From Embiotoca jacksoni (taxonomy: Eukaryota > Chordata > Actinopteri > Embiotocidae): a DNA stretch of 64,000 nucleotides. The notes under the pieces are model-generated. The model made no database searches. It worked only from the letters and a program-made list of their open reading frames with translations, and was not told the origin of the DNA. A program made the position numbers and the translations under genes. Of this stretch, positions 39,236-50,702 are shown piece by piece (position 1 is the stretch's first letter; every line of letters starts with the position of its first letter). The stretch covers positions 5,950,001 through 6,014,000 of the forward strand of contig JAKOON010000006.1 of assembly GCA_022577435.1 (NCBI GenBank). The letters run 5' to 3'.

Positions 39236-41314
39236 AATAAAGTTCATGCTGATAATGATAAGATTCAGCCTATTTCTAAAAAGTTTGAAAATGTAACCTA
39301 CAGGACAGGACACAGAGCTATCTCATTTAAATATAAATACTTTCCTCGTAACAATACTTCTATTGTTGATTCAAGTGTAAGACAGATCGCAAGCACAGTG
39401 TGCAATCACAGTGAACAATACTATTATATCACTGCCAGTAAAGGCGGATATTCTGGTGAGTCATGTGGTATGGTTTATCGTTGATGGAAATCTTTGTAAA
39501 TGTCACCAACATGTCAGTGAATGCGGTTCACACTCCCATCTTTTTATTGTCAATATGTGAGTATGTTGTGACTCTGCTGAAGTTCATTGTTACATACAGT
39601 GCATCATTAATGTAGCCCCGTTAGAAATAGAACTAATTATTCTAAACATGCAAAAGCAGTGTATGTAAGGATGCAAAATAAAATTCAGTCGGGATGTTTC
39701 GACGTGTCAGCTTCTCTTACAAAGCTTTAATGAAAACAGCTGAGCGACCATTATCTGTCAAACAGACCGTCATCCATAACATCATTATTTACCACATTCA
39801 GCAGCACAGTTTAACAACAAATGTGATGAGACAGAATGATTGGGACACAATTCACAAATTTATTTGAAATGGTACCTTCACCTCGATAATCTGCTTGTCC
39901 AATAGAAAAGTCAACATCGCTATTCAATAGAGCAATTTGAGTGTACCACATGCACACACTGTTTTCACCACGTTATTCACATTAGTGCTGTCCAGAGGAT
40001 TAAAGCAATATTCAGAACGTATTCTGTTCCACAGGGTTCATGATTTGATGTCATGTCCTCCACATCCACAGAAGTGCGAGAAGACACCTTGGGAAATTTA
40101 GGTTACATGAAAAAAAACAAAAAAAACAGCACCATTCTATTACTTTGAAATAAATCCATTGTAAGAGAGGGATAAAGAAGCAGTGTGGCAGTGGTTTGTC
40201 CATTTGTCACTTGTAAGGTTTCCCTACAAGACTGATTCTTTTCTGAGGAGGGATATCCTAAAGTCTCTTTCTGTTAGATCTGTTTTGTTAGATCTGTTTT
40301 GTTCAACAAGCATGTTTTTGGTCAAGAGTGTGAGTCGCAATCTAAATTTTGTCATTTGTGAGATGTCCCGCCATCTGCTGTGTACAACTGTGAGTGTATG
40401 TCTGGGAGCGACTGCCAATCCACAGAAGTAAGAGGTGATATAAGCGCTACAGAAACTTTCAATCCAGGGCCTGACCAACAGTTGCCAGGTTTGCATTGGC
40501 AGCAATTTTCTGAAACTGGCAAGCAATTATTGGGCTTTGGTTGCCATCAGTGGCAATCACTTTTTACTTATTGTATTAAAAATATTTAAATATTGCCGTT
40601 ACAGTTGACGAGAACCAGATCATGCTGCACAAGTGTTAGTGTATTTACTTGTGTTGGAATCAGTGTGTATTGATACATTGGATCGAATACAATTGTATAC
40701 AAATGCAAGTGGGGAACATTAAAAAAAAATTATTCCGAAAGTGCTTTTTCTGTGGATTTGCCTTAAAGCATGGGAAGAGAGAAAATAAAACATGTATACA
40801 CTTTTTGAGAAAAATAAATGTTTATACAAAAAGGTTCAGCATGTTGGTTTTTTTTGTATTAAAAAGTGACAGTACAAGTAATGGATGGTTTTTGCATCGT
40901 ATTGTAACTTGAAAATGACATATTACTGAGCATTTACTGAGTACGTCCATTTGTTCGTCTACCTTTGCTGTATTTTTTCATATACATGTACTATACAGTT
41001 CACTAAACATATATATTAACCTGTTTTTGCAGAGTACAAGAAGCAAGTATTATATATATATATATATATGTTATGTTCCCATAAAACAACTGTTTCCTGC
41101 TGCCTCAGGACAGGCTTTTGGGGAAGAGGGGGATGTTTCAGTATGTTTAGAATAATGTGATTCACAAGACGGAAAATGGGCCATCTGCAAGAGTTTTGAA
41201 GATTTATTGTAGAAAAGACAGCACTGCACAAACAGTCCCATAAATATTATATTGCTTAAGGCTGAACACTGATAGATATATAAACAAAAATTATAACAGT
41301 TTTAAAATCAACTG

Positions 41315-41319
<5 letters not shown>

Positions 41320-41356
<37 letters not shown>
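41320..41356. repeat. Poly(A) tract, 37 nt
   Basis: An uninterrupted A run in intron 1 with no retroposon body recognised upstream. Confidence 0.97.
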
Positions 41357-41358
<2 letters not shown>

Positions 41359-41935
41359 TTTCCATGCAGCATTGTAAAGTATTACATACATTTTCTACTG
41401 TTTTCAGCAGCCATTTCCCTCATTTCTTTATTAAGATCAATTGTATTATGATCATTATAGTATGTGTTTGATCACTGAATGTGCTATTCCATGCTTGATT
41501 TGTCATCTACAAGAGAGTAAAATACCTGGTTGTTTTTATAGGTTTTCCAGATGTACGCCTTCAGGCTTAAATTGTGCGAGCTGAAGTTTGGTCTGCTAAC
41601 AGCTCTGCAGTGTTGCACACTTCTTCCGGTAAATTAAACCTTCCTGTCCAACAACAGCTATTTCTGTCTGGGTTAACTCCTGGCTTCTGTGTATTATAAA
41701 TCTGCCTACACACTATCGGAGTTTATAATGGATGGATACAAAATTGTGTAATGTACACTGCTTTATACTAAGTACGTTACTGTGACAAAATACATCCTTC
41801 AGCGTTTCTCCTATAGGCTGACTGCTTTGGAGGGTCGGTACGGGCTATTTCCATCTGAATGTTACAATTAGGTAGGGAGTGGAATTAGCTTATATTAAGT
41901 GTACACTTTTTATTTAATTTTGCACCCGAGCTTAC

Positions 41936-42014
41936 CAGTATCAGTCTTGTAGAGCCCGAAGTATCTGACAGCCAAGATGTCATAAAACCTTTCCTCCTGT
42001 GCTTGTCGGGGCAT
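41936..42014 (-). CDS. ctnna2: Candidate alternative first coding exon of ctnna2 (N-terminal extension)
   Basis: On the minus strand an ATG at 42014 opens 26 codons, beginning MPRQAQEERFYDIL and ending VRYFGLYKTDT, plus one base. It then meets a good donor, ACTG|GTAAGC. Joined to exon 2 at TAG|AGACCATG, the split codon becomes GAG (E) and the next ACC (T), followed in frame by the canonical Met. The result is a 28-residue extension ending ...KTDT-ET-MTTATS. An in-frame stop (TAG at 42023-42021) precedes the ATG, so the frame is bounded. The Kozak context is weak (T at -3). Vertebrate CTNNA2 is known to have several promoters and amino-terminal variants, which fits, but I have no alignment for this peptide. 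Seen: the ORF, donor and frame compatibility. Inferred: usage in ctnna2 mRNA. Confidence 0.6.
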
Positions 42015-42023
42015 GCAGCTCTA

Positions 42024-42092
42024 TCAGCAGGAGGGCTCTGCTCTAGCCAGGACTACCAGCACGATTAGCAACAGAGCTCCTAACGTTAACAT
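42024..42092 (-). CDS. Upstream ORF, 22 codons, hydrophobic
   Basis: An ATG at 42092 with A at -3 opens a 22-codon ORF in the same frame as the candidate first coding exon. It begins MLTLGALLLIVLVVLAR and ends in AEPSC, followed by tandem stops TGA TAG, 9 nt before the next ATG at 42014. The peptide looks like a signal or membrane-anchor segment. If the leader of the alternative transcript reaches this far, the ORF would be translated first and would be expected to lower or condition initiation at 42014. It is too short to claim as a gene, and homology is unknown. Confidence 0.25.
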   Translation of the reverse strand: MLTLGALLLIVLVVLARAEPSC

Positions 42093-42472
42093 CCTCGCCA
42101 CTGTCACCACATTTAGTTTCAGTTCATTTTCTTTTTAAAAACTGATATCCGGGCCTGAATTTCAGACATCTGCAGTCAAAATCTGTCTATTAATATATTC
42201 ATCTTTTTGACTTTTATTGGAATTTTATTGACTTTACAGTAATGTCTCTCCTCTACTCCGTGTCTGTAGAAGAGGCAGAGCTCCACCATTAAACACACAG
42301 AGAACAAAGGAGAGGAAAGCTACCCTGACAGTCAAAGACAGTAAAACGCAGTAGAAACTCTATAACACTTAGCTGAAATGAAATAATTGCACATAAAAAT
42401 CGCAGTGCGCGCAGACGAGTGCTTAAAAAAAAGGATTTTGATCAAGCGATGAAACTTTAAATTCTTACTCAC

Positions 42473-42660
42473 AAAGGTTATAGCGTCCTAATACTCCGTG
42501 CACGTCACAGTGCTGCGCACCGTTCTCACACAGCCGAGAGCATTCTTGAACTTTTTGATCCACCCTTGCAGTTTCACTGAGAACTGATGTTCAGTCATTC
42601 ATTTCAATGCTGGAAAGCAGCGCTCTTACTGCTCAATTCATCACTCGCCCGCAGACGCAG
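42473..42660 (-). other. ctnna2: Candidate alternative noncoding first exon (right boundary approximate)
   Basis: On the minus strand a stretch with several CpGs and a CRE-like half site (TGACGTG, about 42502-42508) ends in a strong-looking donor, CTTT|GTGAGTAAG, at 42473/42472. It contains only very short ATG-initiated frames. A ZNF143-like element lies just upstream, so this could be an independent 5' noncoding exon of ctnna2 that splices to exon 2 or to the exon near 42.0 kb. The transcription start is not determinable from sequence. Confidence 0.35.
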
Positions 42661-42671
42661 TGCCTGCTGGG
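42656..42671 (-). promoter_or_regulatory. ZNF143/THAP11-like promoter element
   Basis: The minus strand reads CCCAGCAGGCACTGCG. This resembles the SBS promoter motif (family form CCCAGCATGC followed by a CTGCG-type end) bound by ZNF143/THAP11 near transcription starts. It sits directly upstream of the candidate noncoding exon, in a local island of CpG within AT-rich intron. Motif match only. Confidence 0.4.
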
Positions 42672-42964
42672 TTTGGCCTTTGTGAGTCACCAAAAGTACA
42701 ATTATTGGATAATAAATTAATAATTCTGTATTTATCCACCTTAGTTCCTCGACACTGGCAAAAAAATATATATCACAAAGTGTGGGTTTGCAGAGAGCTA
42801 TTATAGTATTATACAGCATTAAACCTCTTGCAATGAAGACTACCCATCATAAAACATTTTTTGCCAGAGCAACTAAAATATACACATAAAATAATAAAAA
42901 TCTTCATTAAAGCCAGTGCTGCTCATGTAAGTTATTACTTGGACATATTTTCGAATGAAAAACA

Positions 42965-42968
<4 letters not shown>

Positions 42969-43030
<62 letters not shown>
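42969..43030. repeat. (CA)31 microsatellite
   Basis: Uninterrupted 62-bp CA tract about 300 bp upstream (transcript sense) of the candidate ZNF143-like promoter. Confidence 0.97.
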
Positions 43031-43033
<3 letters not shown>

Positions 43034-44061
43034 ACATAGATGGGCGGCATAAATGCTCAGTTGTGAGCCCTGCAGGCTGAAGTGGAATGTCCCTATCTAA
43101 TTCAAAAGGGTTTCCTCCAAGTTCTCTGGTTTTCCACACAATCTAAAGGTATATTGGACTACGTTAACTGGGGACACTAAATTGGCCTTCTTAATAGTTA
43201 TCTGGTCAGCCCAGACTACCTTCAAATATCTAAAAATTGATTAAAGTACAGACATAAACAGCAGACCGACTTCGTTTCAGATGCACTTTGACAGCAAAAT
43301 GCAAAAGCTGAGTCACAAATTAGCGTAATCGATGAATCAAGTGTTGACAACCATAAACTTCGTATGTAGCATTACAGAAACACAAGTTTTTGGGCGTATT
43401 GGCTTTTCCTAAATTAGCAACTTCAAAGGAGCATCGCTGTGCTGCCCTGTCTAACCTAGCACTGGTGTTGAATTTTGCACAACTGTGATAGAGTGCAAGT
43501 TACTGCTGGAGTTGAAAAGGGTAAGATATAAAACTTTTCTCTGCATAATTGTGCAACAATCTACACCATTCTTGTTGCAGAGATTGCTGTCACTGACTTT
43601 GATTCTGCATCCTTATAACTCTTTTTTCATCTAGTTTTAGCCAAAATGTCCATTACAGGATTAAAACTGTGACTGTTGGCAAGAGAACGTGGGTGAGAAT
43701 TGAGATGAGGGTTGTGAACAGAGAGCCTGAGAGTATCAGGAGAAACATTTCACATTGTGTCACTGCTGATTGAATGACATGTTTTATTATCAGGGTGCGG
43801 GGATGGCAACAATGCCGTGGCAACAATGACATCTTTAATGAGCTCGCCACATGCTGCCATTCCCTAAGTCAGCTCATTTGTCACCTAATATAGGGTCTTC
43901 TTGATAGTCATTGTTTTTTATTGCACATTAAACAATATTATTACCATAGGTTCTGTTTGTGTCAGCTCTTCTCTGAAATAATGCTGATGACATGGCAGAG
44001 AGACAACTGCTAACGGATGTAAAGTAATTACCTCAGTTGGCCAGGTGTTAACTGAGAGAGA

Positions 44062-44071
44062 GTGTGTGTGT

Positions 44072-44124
<53 letters not shown>
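44062..44124. repeat. (TG)n microsatellite
   Basis: About 31 TG units with one GG interruption near 44072. Confidence 0.96.
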
Positions 44125-44128
<4 letters not shown>

Positions 44129-47100
44129 TACAATATGTGTTTGCGTGTTCTTGTCTGTGTCTGAATGTTTGTATTTCTGCCTTTTAGGTTGGATAGAGGT
44201 AAGAAAATGCTTCAACGGATCAGGGTGGTATCTACACAATTTTGTATTAACCGAGACGAAAAATAAATGTCTCGAGGCGAGGTTAAAAAAAAAAAAAAGG
44301 TGTGTTTTTATTTTATAATTTTAAGTGACCAGTTGTCACTATTCATTGCAGTAATGAGAAAGTAGGGTGTAAAAGTGCATTGTCCAAAACTCCCCACATT
44401 TTGTGATCCACGTTTTTGCAGTAGTTTTCTTTGGTTCATCAGATTTGAGAAAGTCAACTATTGGCAGGATTTTAATTCACATGAATCAAAATTTGAGAAA
44501 ACTTAGCTGTGATAACGGCAAGATGATATTTGCACTACTATTTATGCAATCTCAATAAATATTGAAAAATTCCAATAAAAATTCCCAAAGATTTGAGGTA
44601 TTCAAATGTCATTTTGTTTCCCCCAACAGTCCAAAACGCAAAGTTATACAGTTAATATCATTGAAGACTAAGGAAACAAGAAATAATATTTATTAAAAGA
44701 ACTTCAAACCACAGAATATATATAGAGAATATATTTTCTTAACTATAAAAGGCACCAGGAGAGTACAGATCTCCATCAAGGCCAACTCATGATCACATCT
44801 CAAACCATAACCACTGTATACTGTACGTCTGGATGTGTATATGCGTGGCAGACAAACCACGCCAAAATCATACAGTGCCTACTTTGACAAAGGTAAAAAA
44901 AAAAAAAAAAAAAGTGTCAGAATGGACAATTGATTTAACTTTTTGACGATTATTTTTTTCATCAACCAACTAATTGTGCTAATGCTAATGCCCTAACCAC
45001 ATGGTTGTTGTGGTTAAGGAAAATCCCAGTAGTCAATGCTTTATAAAATGTCACGAACTTAACCCTAACCGTTCCCTTGCGCTGGGGTTGTAACACATGC
45101 CTGAAGATGTTATTTAAAAATGAACCAGTATGAATTCAACAGAACTGATCATTAGTAGCACAGACACACTGCAGGCAAGGCCTCTGACAGTTCATCAAGA
45201 TATCTTTTCAGACTCGCGAGCAGCCTTTCAACGTCTCATGAATTACATCTTGCCACAGACAGATTCATTTACACCTTAGTGGCATTTTGATTAATGTCAA
45301 ATCAAATGATACAGCTCACACACCTGAAGAGCATCCTGTACAAAAATCTGCAGGAAGGTCCTCTGATTATATAGTATGAGTGCGCTGTCGAAGCAAGAAA
45401 TCAAGTACAGATTGTTTAATGTGCTTTAACACTGCAGTAAGACAAACTTGATTTCTTTCTGGTGGTAGTGTTTTGTTTTTTTTCTTGCCATGAGCCGCAC
45501 TTTAGTGTGAATTTACTGCTCAGTCCAAATCCAAAATCTTCAGGGAAAAATGCAGAAGGACTCTTGTAAGGGTACATGGACCATTTTTACAATGTACCAG
45601 TGATCAAGAAGCTATATTTGAGTCTATTATTAATACTGGGGGAAAAAAAATCAAAGGCACCCACAGGTCATTTATGTAAAAGAATCAGATAGCAAAATTT
45701 CAATATATTTCAGTTCTATGCCCCTTTTATTTTCCCACTTGGAGGGAAACATGTTTTTTGCTGAAGCCATGATTATATAACCATCTACTGTGTTTATGAA
45801 ATGCAAACTCATGACATTGCCAGATGTGCCTTTGCTCCTGGGTTACTTCCTGGATACTGTTTAGATTTCTAAATAGATGTGTTTTTACTACACAGCCAAT
45901 CCCAAGGCTAAAGGTAGCGCACACCCTCTGTTACTCACGTACACTAGTATATTGTTAAATATGCCTAAACACAACAATCAGTTTCAGGATGATTAATGCT
46001 TTACGACAAAGCACGAAGGAGTAAACCGGAGGCGTGACAGATATTGCAGAGTCAGAGTTTTGTCTGAGGGTCTGTATTGACTGAGCACTTCTCAAAACAC
46101 TCAGTCTTAAAAAAATTAAAACAAATTAAAACAAAAAAACAGCTATTCGACACTGCAGGCCAAATAATGCAAACATAAAATCACTGCAGTGTTTCCTCAC
46201 GTGCAGACCTACGTGGTTTTCATCTTGGAGTTAAGAGCTACTGCACTGAATATATATATTATGTTACATTTAGTCATCATTACTGAGGTCTTGATTTTTG
46301 GACAAAATATCATAAGTCATAAAGGGTCCCATTTGCTGCCCCTGAAGTAATTTTGCAATTAGGAAAAAGAGAATGTTGTATTCTGGTAAATGTCACCACG
46401 TCTACCAATTAAACAATTTGCATATATACATTCCCCACTAATTTGTTATTGTTATGATGTCTTGTTTTGTTAAATTAAGAGTCGTACACATCTGAATAAA
46501 GTATTCATGTATGTTTGTATATACCAACCTGAGTACACAAATTGATACTATGCTGTTCTGAATACAGAATGTTCATTAGGTGATGTTAAGACTACAAAAA
46601 TCGTATTCAGTGTAGTTTGTCAGACTCTGTAAGTAAGCTAAATGGGTCAACATGTACAGAATATGACCGTTCAAACAATTAATCAAAGGACCAAGCAAAG
46701 TCGCTCTTTCATTTTGATCTACTGAAAACGCACACAGGTGCACTCGAGCAAATGCTTCTCTTGGGGAGAAGCATCATACAACCTGCCCTTTGCTACTGCT
46801 CCATCTGCTACTCCACCATACTCAGTTGTACAAAGGAAGTCACATGAACACAGCTTCAAAGGTCAACAGACTTTCCCATCTCAACCTGAACTGTCATCAC
46901 ATGCAAAGTTCTCCTGATGTAAGCAACCATGAAAACTACTTCAAATGTGGTGTATTACAGGAGACCAAAGTCTGGAACAATTTTCCAGTTCAGCTGTATG
47001 GCCATGCTGACGGAAATGTGAAGCATACTGTATGTGTGTGCATGGGGCTATTTTTCAACCCCGACAGATTGGTGCCCTGTCCAGACTGTAACCTTCCTCT

Positions 47101-48148
47101 CGCTCTCCAAATGCTGGGTTAGACAGACCCTCAATAAAAAGGGTCAGCAAATAGAAAAATTTAAATTAAAAGCAAGAAAAACTAATAGCAATGTATACAT
47201 TACAGCCATAAAGCAATTAATTCAATTACTAAATGAAAATAAAAAAATTCACAGAAATTCATGAAAAGATTTAACATCTTTTACATTTGTTATTAGATAC
47301 ATAGAATATTTTTTATAGTTATTAACAAAGTGTTTATAGACATGGCCTTCTTGACACAGCTGCCAGTTGCTGCCAAACTTACAGTGGGTGATGAATGCAC
47401 ATACCGAATTTAAGATCATTTCCGCTATATTTTCCCTATATTGGTATTACAACATGGATATGGTCACATCAGCACAGCAATAACACTAATGATTCACTTA
47501 TAAATTCCTTACACAACTCTATTTATGTATATTTTGGAGGGATGAGATTTAAGAAGCCGTTCAAAATTGTCTGATCGTGTATGCCTCGAAGCTTTTCTAT
47601 TCCTTTTATCAATGCCGGCATGTTTTTCTGAGAGATGCACACTGCAAAAACTCAAGCATAGTGATGTCAAACTCTGCATCTGTGCTGCTGGAAAACCTGC
47701 AACAACAAGGCAGAGAGGAAGAAAAAGTCTGAAGCGTGGCTTCATTTTACAAAACAAAAGCTGACAACAGTGCAGTGTTTCCCATGCAAAGTCTCAAAGG
47801 CCCAGGTAGATAAAATCACTCTGTTTCAGCCACCACAAGTACATTTTTAACCTGTGGCAAACACTGCAGTGCTACATGTAATGTCTCTGAAAGGATCATT
47901 TCGACTAAGGATGAAAACGCCAGCAATATATTAATATCTTTCAAAGTTAAATGAGCTAAAGTTCCAGAAATGCTGGTTATTTGACACTCGACCCACACCA
48001 CTGCTTCCACACAGAGCAGCACGTCCGTTCCAATAGCTGACTATATTTGTTTCCAAAGATTTCTTGATTTAAGAGTAAGAAATAAGAGCTCGAATAAGAG
48101 CACTGGAATTTATTTTAACATGTTCAAATGGTATTATATGGCTGGCTA

Positions 48149-48420
48149 GATGATGGATGGATGGATGGATGGATGGATGGATGGATGGATGGATGGACGG
48201 ACTTCATTGATCCTGCAAGGGGCACATTTTTTTACAGACACAACGTCAGACACAGAAAAAAATGCAACAGCTGCATTGATGTGAAATGAATGGTCTGCCC
48301 TTATATAGCACTTTATCACATCCTCAAATCTCTTCACAGTTTGCCTCCCATTCACCCACTCACACAAACGAACCACTAATCTCAAGATTAGTGGGCCACC
48401 CTCTCTACCATCTGAGCCAT
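48149..48420 (-). mobile_element. (ATGG)n plus retroposon tail and adjacent fish repeat
   Basis: About 12 GATG units are followed by ACTTCATTGATCCTGCAAGG, the tail signature in minus orientation. A CTTATATAGCACTTTAT…CCATTCACCCACTCACAC-type segment follows, resembling a widespread fish repeat. Decayed and noncoding. Confidence 0.65.
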
Positions 48421-50559
48421 AGCCAGAATCGATAATAGCTCTGGTATTAAAAACATCCTATCAATTCCCATCCCTATGTAACGGCTATAGCCCTAGATCT
48501 GCATGTCACACAAGGTCTGTGTAAATATGGCAAAGCCATTTACATTTTGCAATTTATGTTAAAGTCTCATGATTCACTCATAGATATCTATTGTGTGGAA
48601 AGTATTGAAAGCTCAATAAGCCAGCAACAGTATGAATTTAATGTATTTGTTTGAGGTTGCTATTTTTTATACAGTGCATCATCTGGTGGTGTTACAGGCA
48701 GAATCAAAATGAAGACACCTCCCACTGTGACTCCATGTGGACATGGATTAACTTCACTACAGTGAATGTATTAACAAATGAGGTTAATACATGATAATCA
48801 TTTAAGGAGCAGCGAAATAAGGATAAATCAAGTGCTAAACTAAGCAGGGTTTAGTATTTTTAAAGACCAAATATTTATTTACATTTAACAAAATATTTTT
48901 TTTAAAAATGCATGAGCTAGTTCTTGCTGACAGAATTAACTTTTAAGAAGATTGAACTTAATACTTTACTTTTAACACTCAGCAGGAAAACTAAAGACTT
49001 GTATTTATTGCTAGATCTCATTATAGAAACAAACATGAGCAGAACTCTCCAACATGACATGCTACAGGAGAGATGGAGTCCAAATGTTGTTGTGTATGTT
49101 AAGCTGACTGTTATTCTCAATATACAATATGAAGGTAAAATGACATTAAAACTATATATGTGGCATATATAGCCTTTCTTTTATGGTCTATTTGGCACTG
49201 CAGTTTTGCAAAAACAGGCATATTTTTCAAAGATAAAAGTTTAAAATCTGTGGGTCGAAAAAGGGCATCAGAGCTTTTTTTTACTTATATGACACAAACT
49301 TTGTGACTACAATCCCTGTCATTTGTCATTATGGAAAGCTAATATGCTGACACTGCACTGACCCAGATTCAGAGGAGAGTTAAATACATGCACACACTTT
49401 GTGTGTAGCGGCGGGGGAGTCTCTAAAAGCAGAAGTCAAGGCTCAAACCGTCATATCGCTGCTCTCCAGAGCCATGTTCTCAGAATGGCCAAAATAGGCT
49501 GATCAAAGTAGAGCACAACCTGTGAAATTCTCAAAGCAGTCATCTTCTCTTAGGAATTCAAAAACCTTCTTTAGAAAACATAATGCACACACTGCAAAGC
49601 TGAATAAACCCTCTTAAGCCACGTCTTCTGGAAACCCTCCCTCAGCTGGCTGGGAGGAACAACCTGGGACACCACAAACAATTTTGAAAGAATTGCTCCT
49701 GCCTGTCCCTTTTTGTCCTCACGTTAATTTCTCACAGTAACTGCTCGGTTATACTCGGTCAGTTTATCAGGCTCTGCGTGACAGACAAGCATCAACACTA
49801 CACACAAAACAAAAGAATAAAGTCGCCTCCGAAACTTTATTATCAGCTGCTGAAAAGTTGATATATTCAAGTTTTGTTTTTAGTATCAGTGTTCATGATC
49901 ATCACAAAAATAATGATATTCTATTTGTGGCTTTACGGTGTGTTTAGGTGCACATAATTGTAGCTGTAAAAGACTGCTAGAAACATGAAGGATGAATGCC
50001 ACAAAAAGGGTTTTTCACAGCACAAGGTAAGTGTATACCTGGTGGAGTTCACTGTGCAGTCTAAGCACAATATGGTGAATACTTGGGTACCACCCACCTA
50101 ATTCCCAAGAACGACTCGTAAATGCATGACGATGCACTCCTAGAGCAAATATCATTCCAACTTCCCTTTGGAAGGCTAATGGCAAATCCCTCTTTCACTG
50201 CAGCAAAGAAAAATACATCACATAGAGTGATGTCCATCCACAGCACAAAAACAACCTCGTCTAATTGAGTTTTACTGATTAATCAATGTGTTAATCTCCT
50301 GCCTCACTAATAAGATTTTGTTTTCCTCATCCTGTGTCTCCTTTTCAAGTATCAATTAACAGCTGTTTATTCAGCACTATAACAACTTGAGTATAAAACC
50401 ACTTTCTAATTTGACCTTTGACCCTGACCTAATTCTAAAGAGCCATTCCACACTAATGTGCATGGATGATAATGGATTAGTATAAAACAATGAGTTTTGT
50501 GACTTTTGCAGTTGCCTCTTGCATTTTGTTTTGTTTTAATTCATTGCACTGTTGTTTAG

Positions 50560-50702
50560 TTTAGTATATTTAAAATGATTATATTTTATTGTATAGAATG
50601 TGCTTTTTTAAATTATATTCAATATTTTTGCCCTGTATATGCTGCTGGGACGTAAAAAATTCTCTGAGGGATTAACAAAGTATATATCTATCCATCTATC
50701 TT
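50560..50702 (+). mobile_element. Retroposon 3' tail
   Basis: An AT-rich body is followed by GCTGCTGGGACGTAAAAAATT, then CTGAGGGATTAACAAAGTAT and short ATCTATC units. It belongs to the same tail family as the copy near 32.3 kb, plus orientation, more diverged. Confidence 0.6.

Noticed and set aside
40370..40384. Near CTCF motif (CCGCCATCTGCTGTG)
   Set aside because: One core mismatch at the final G; such near matches are frequent by chance, so it was not listed with the two full matches.
42873..44318. Cys-Val and Thr-His repeat ORFs
   Set aside because: They are translations of (CA)n/(TG)n microsatellites.
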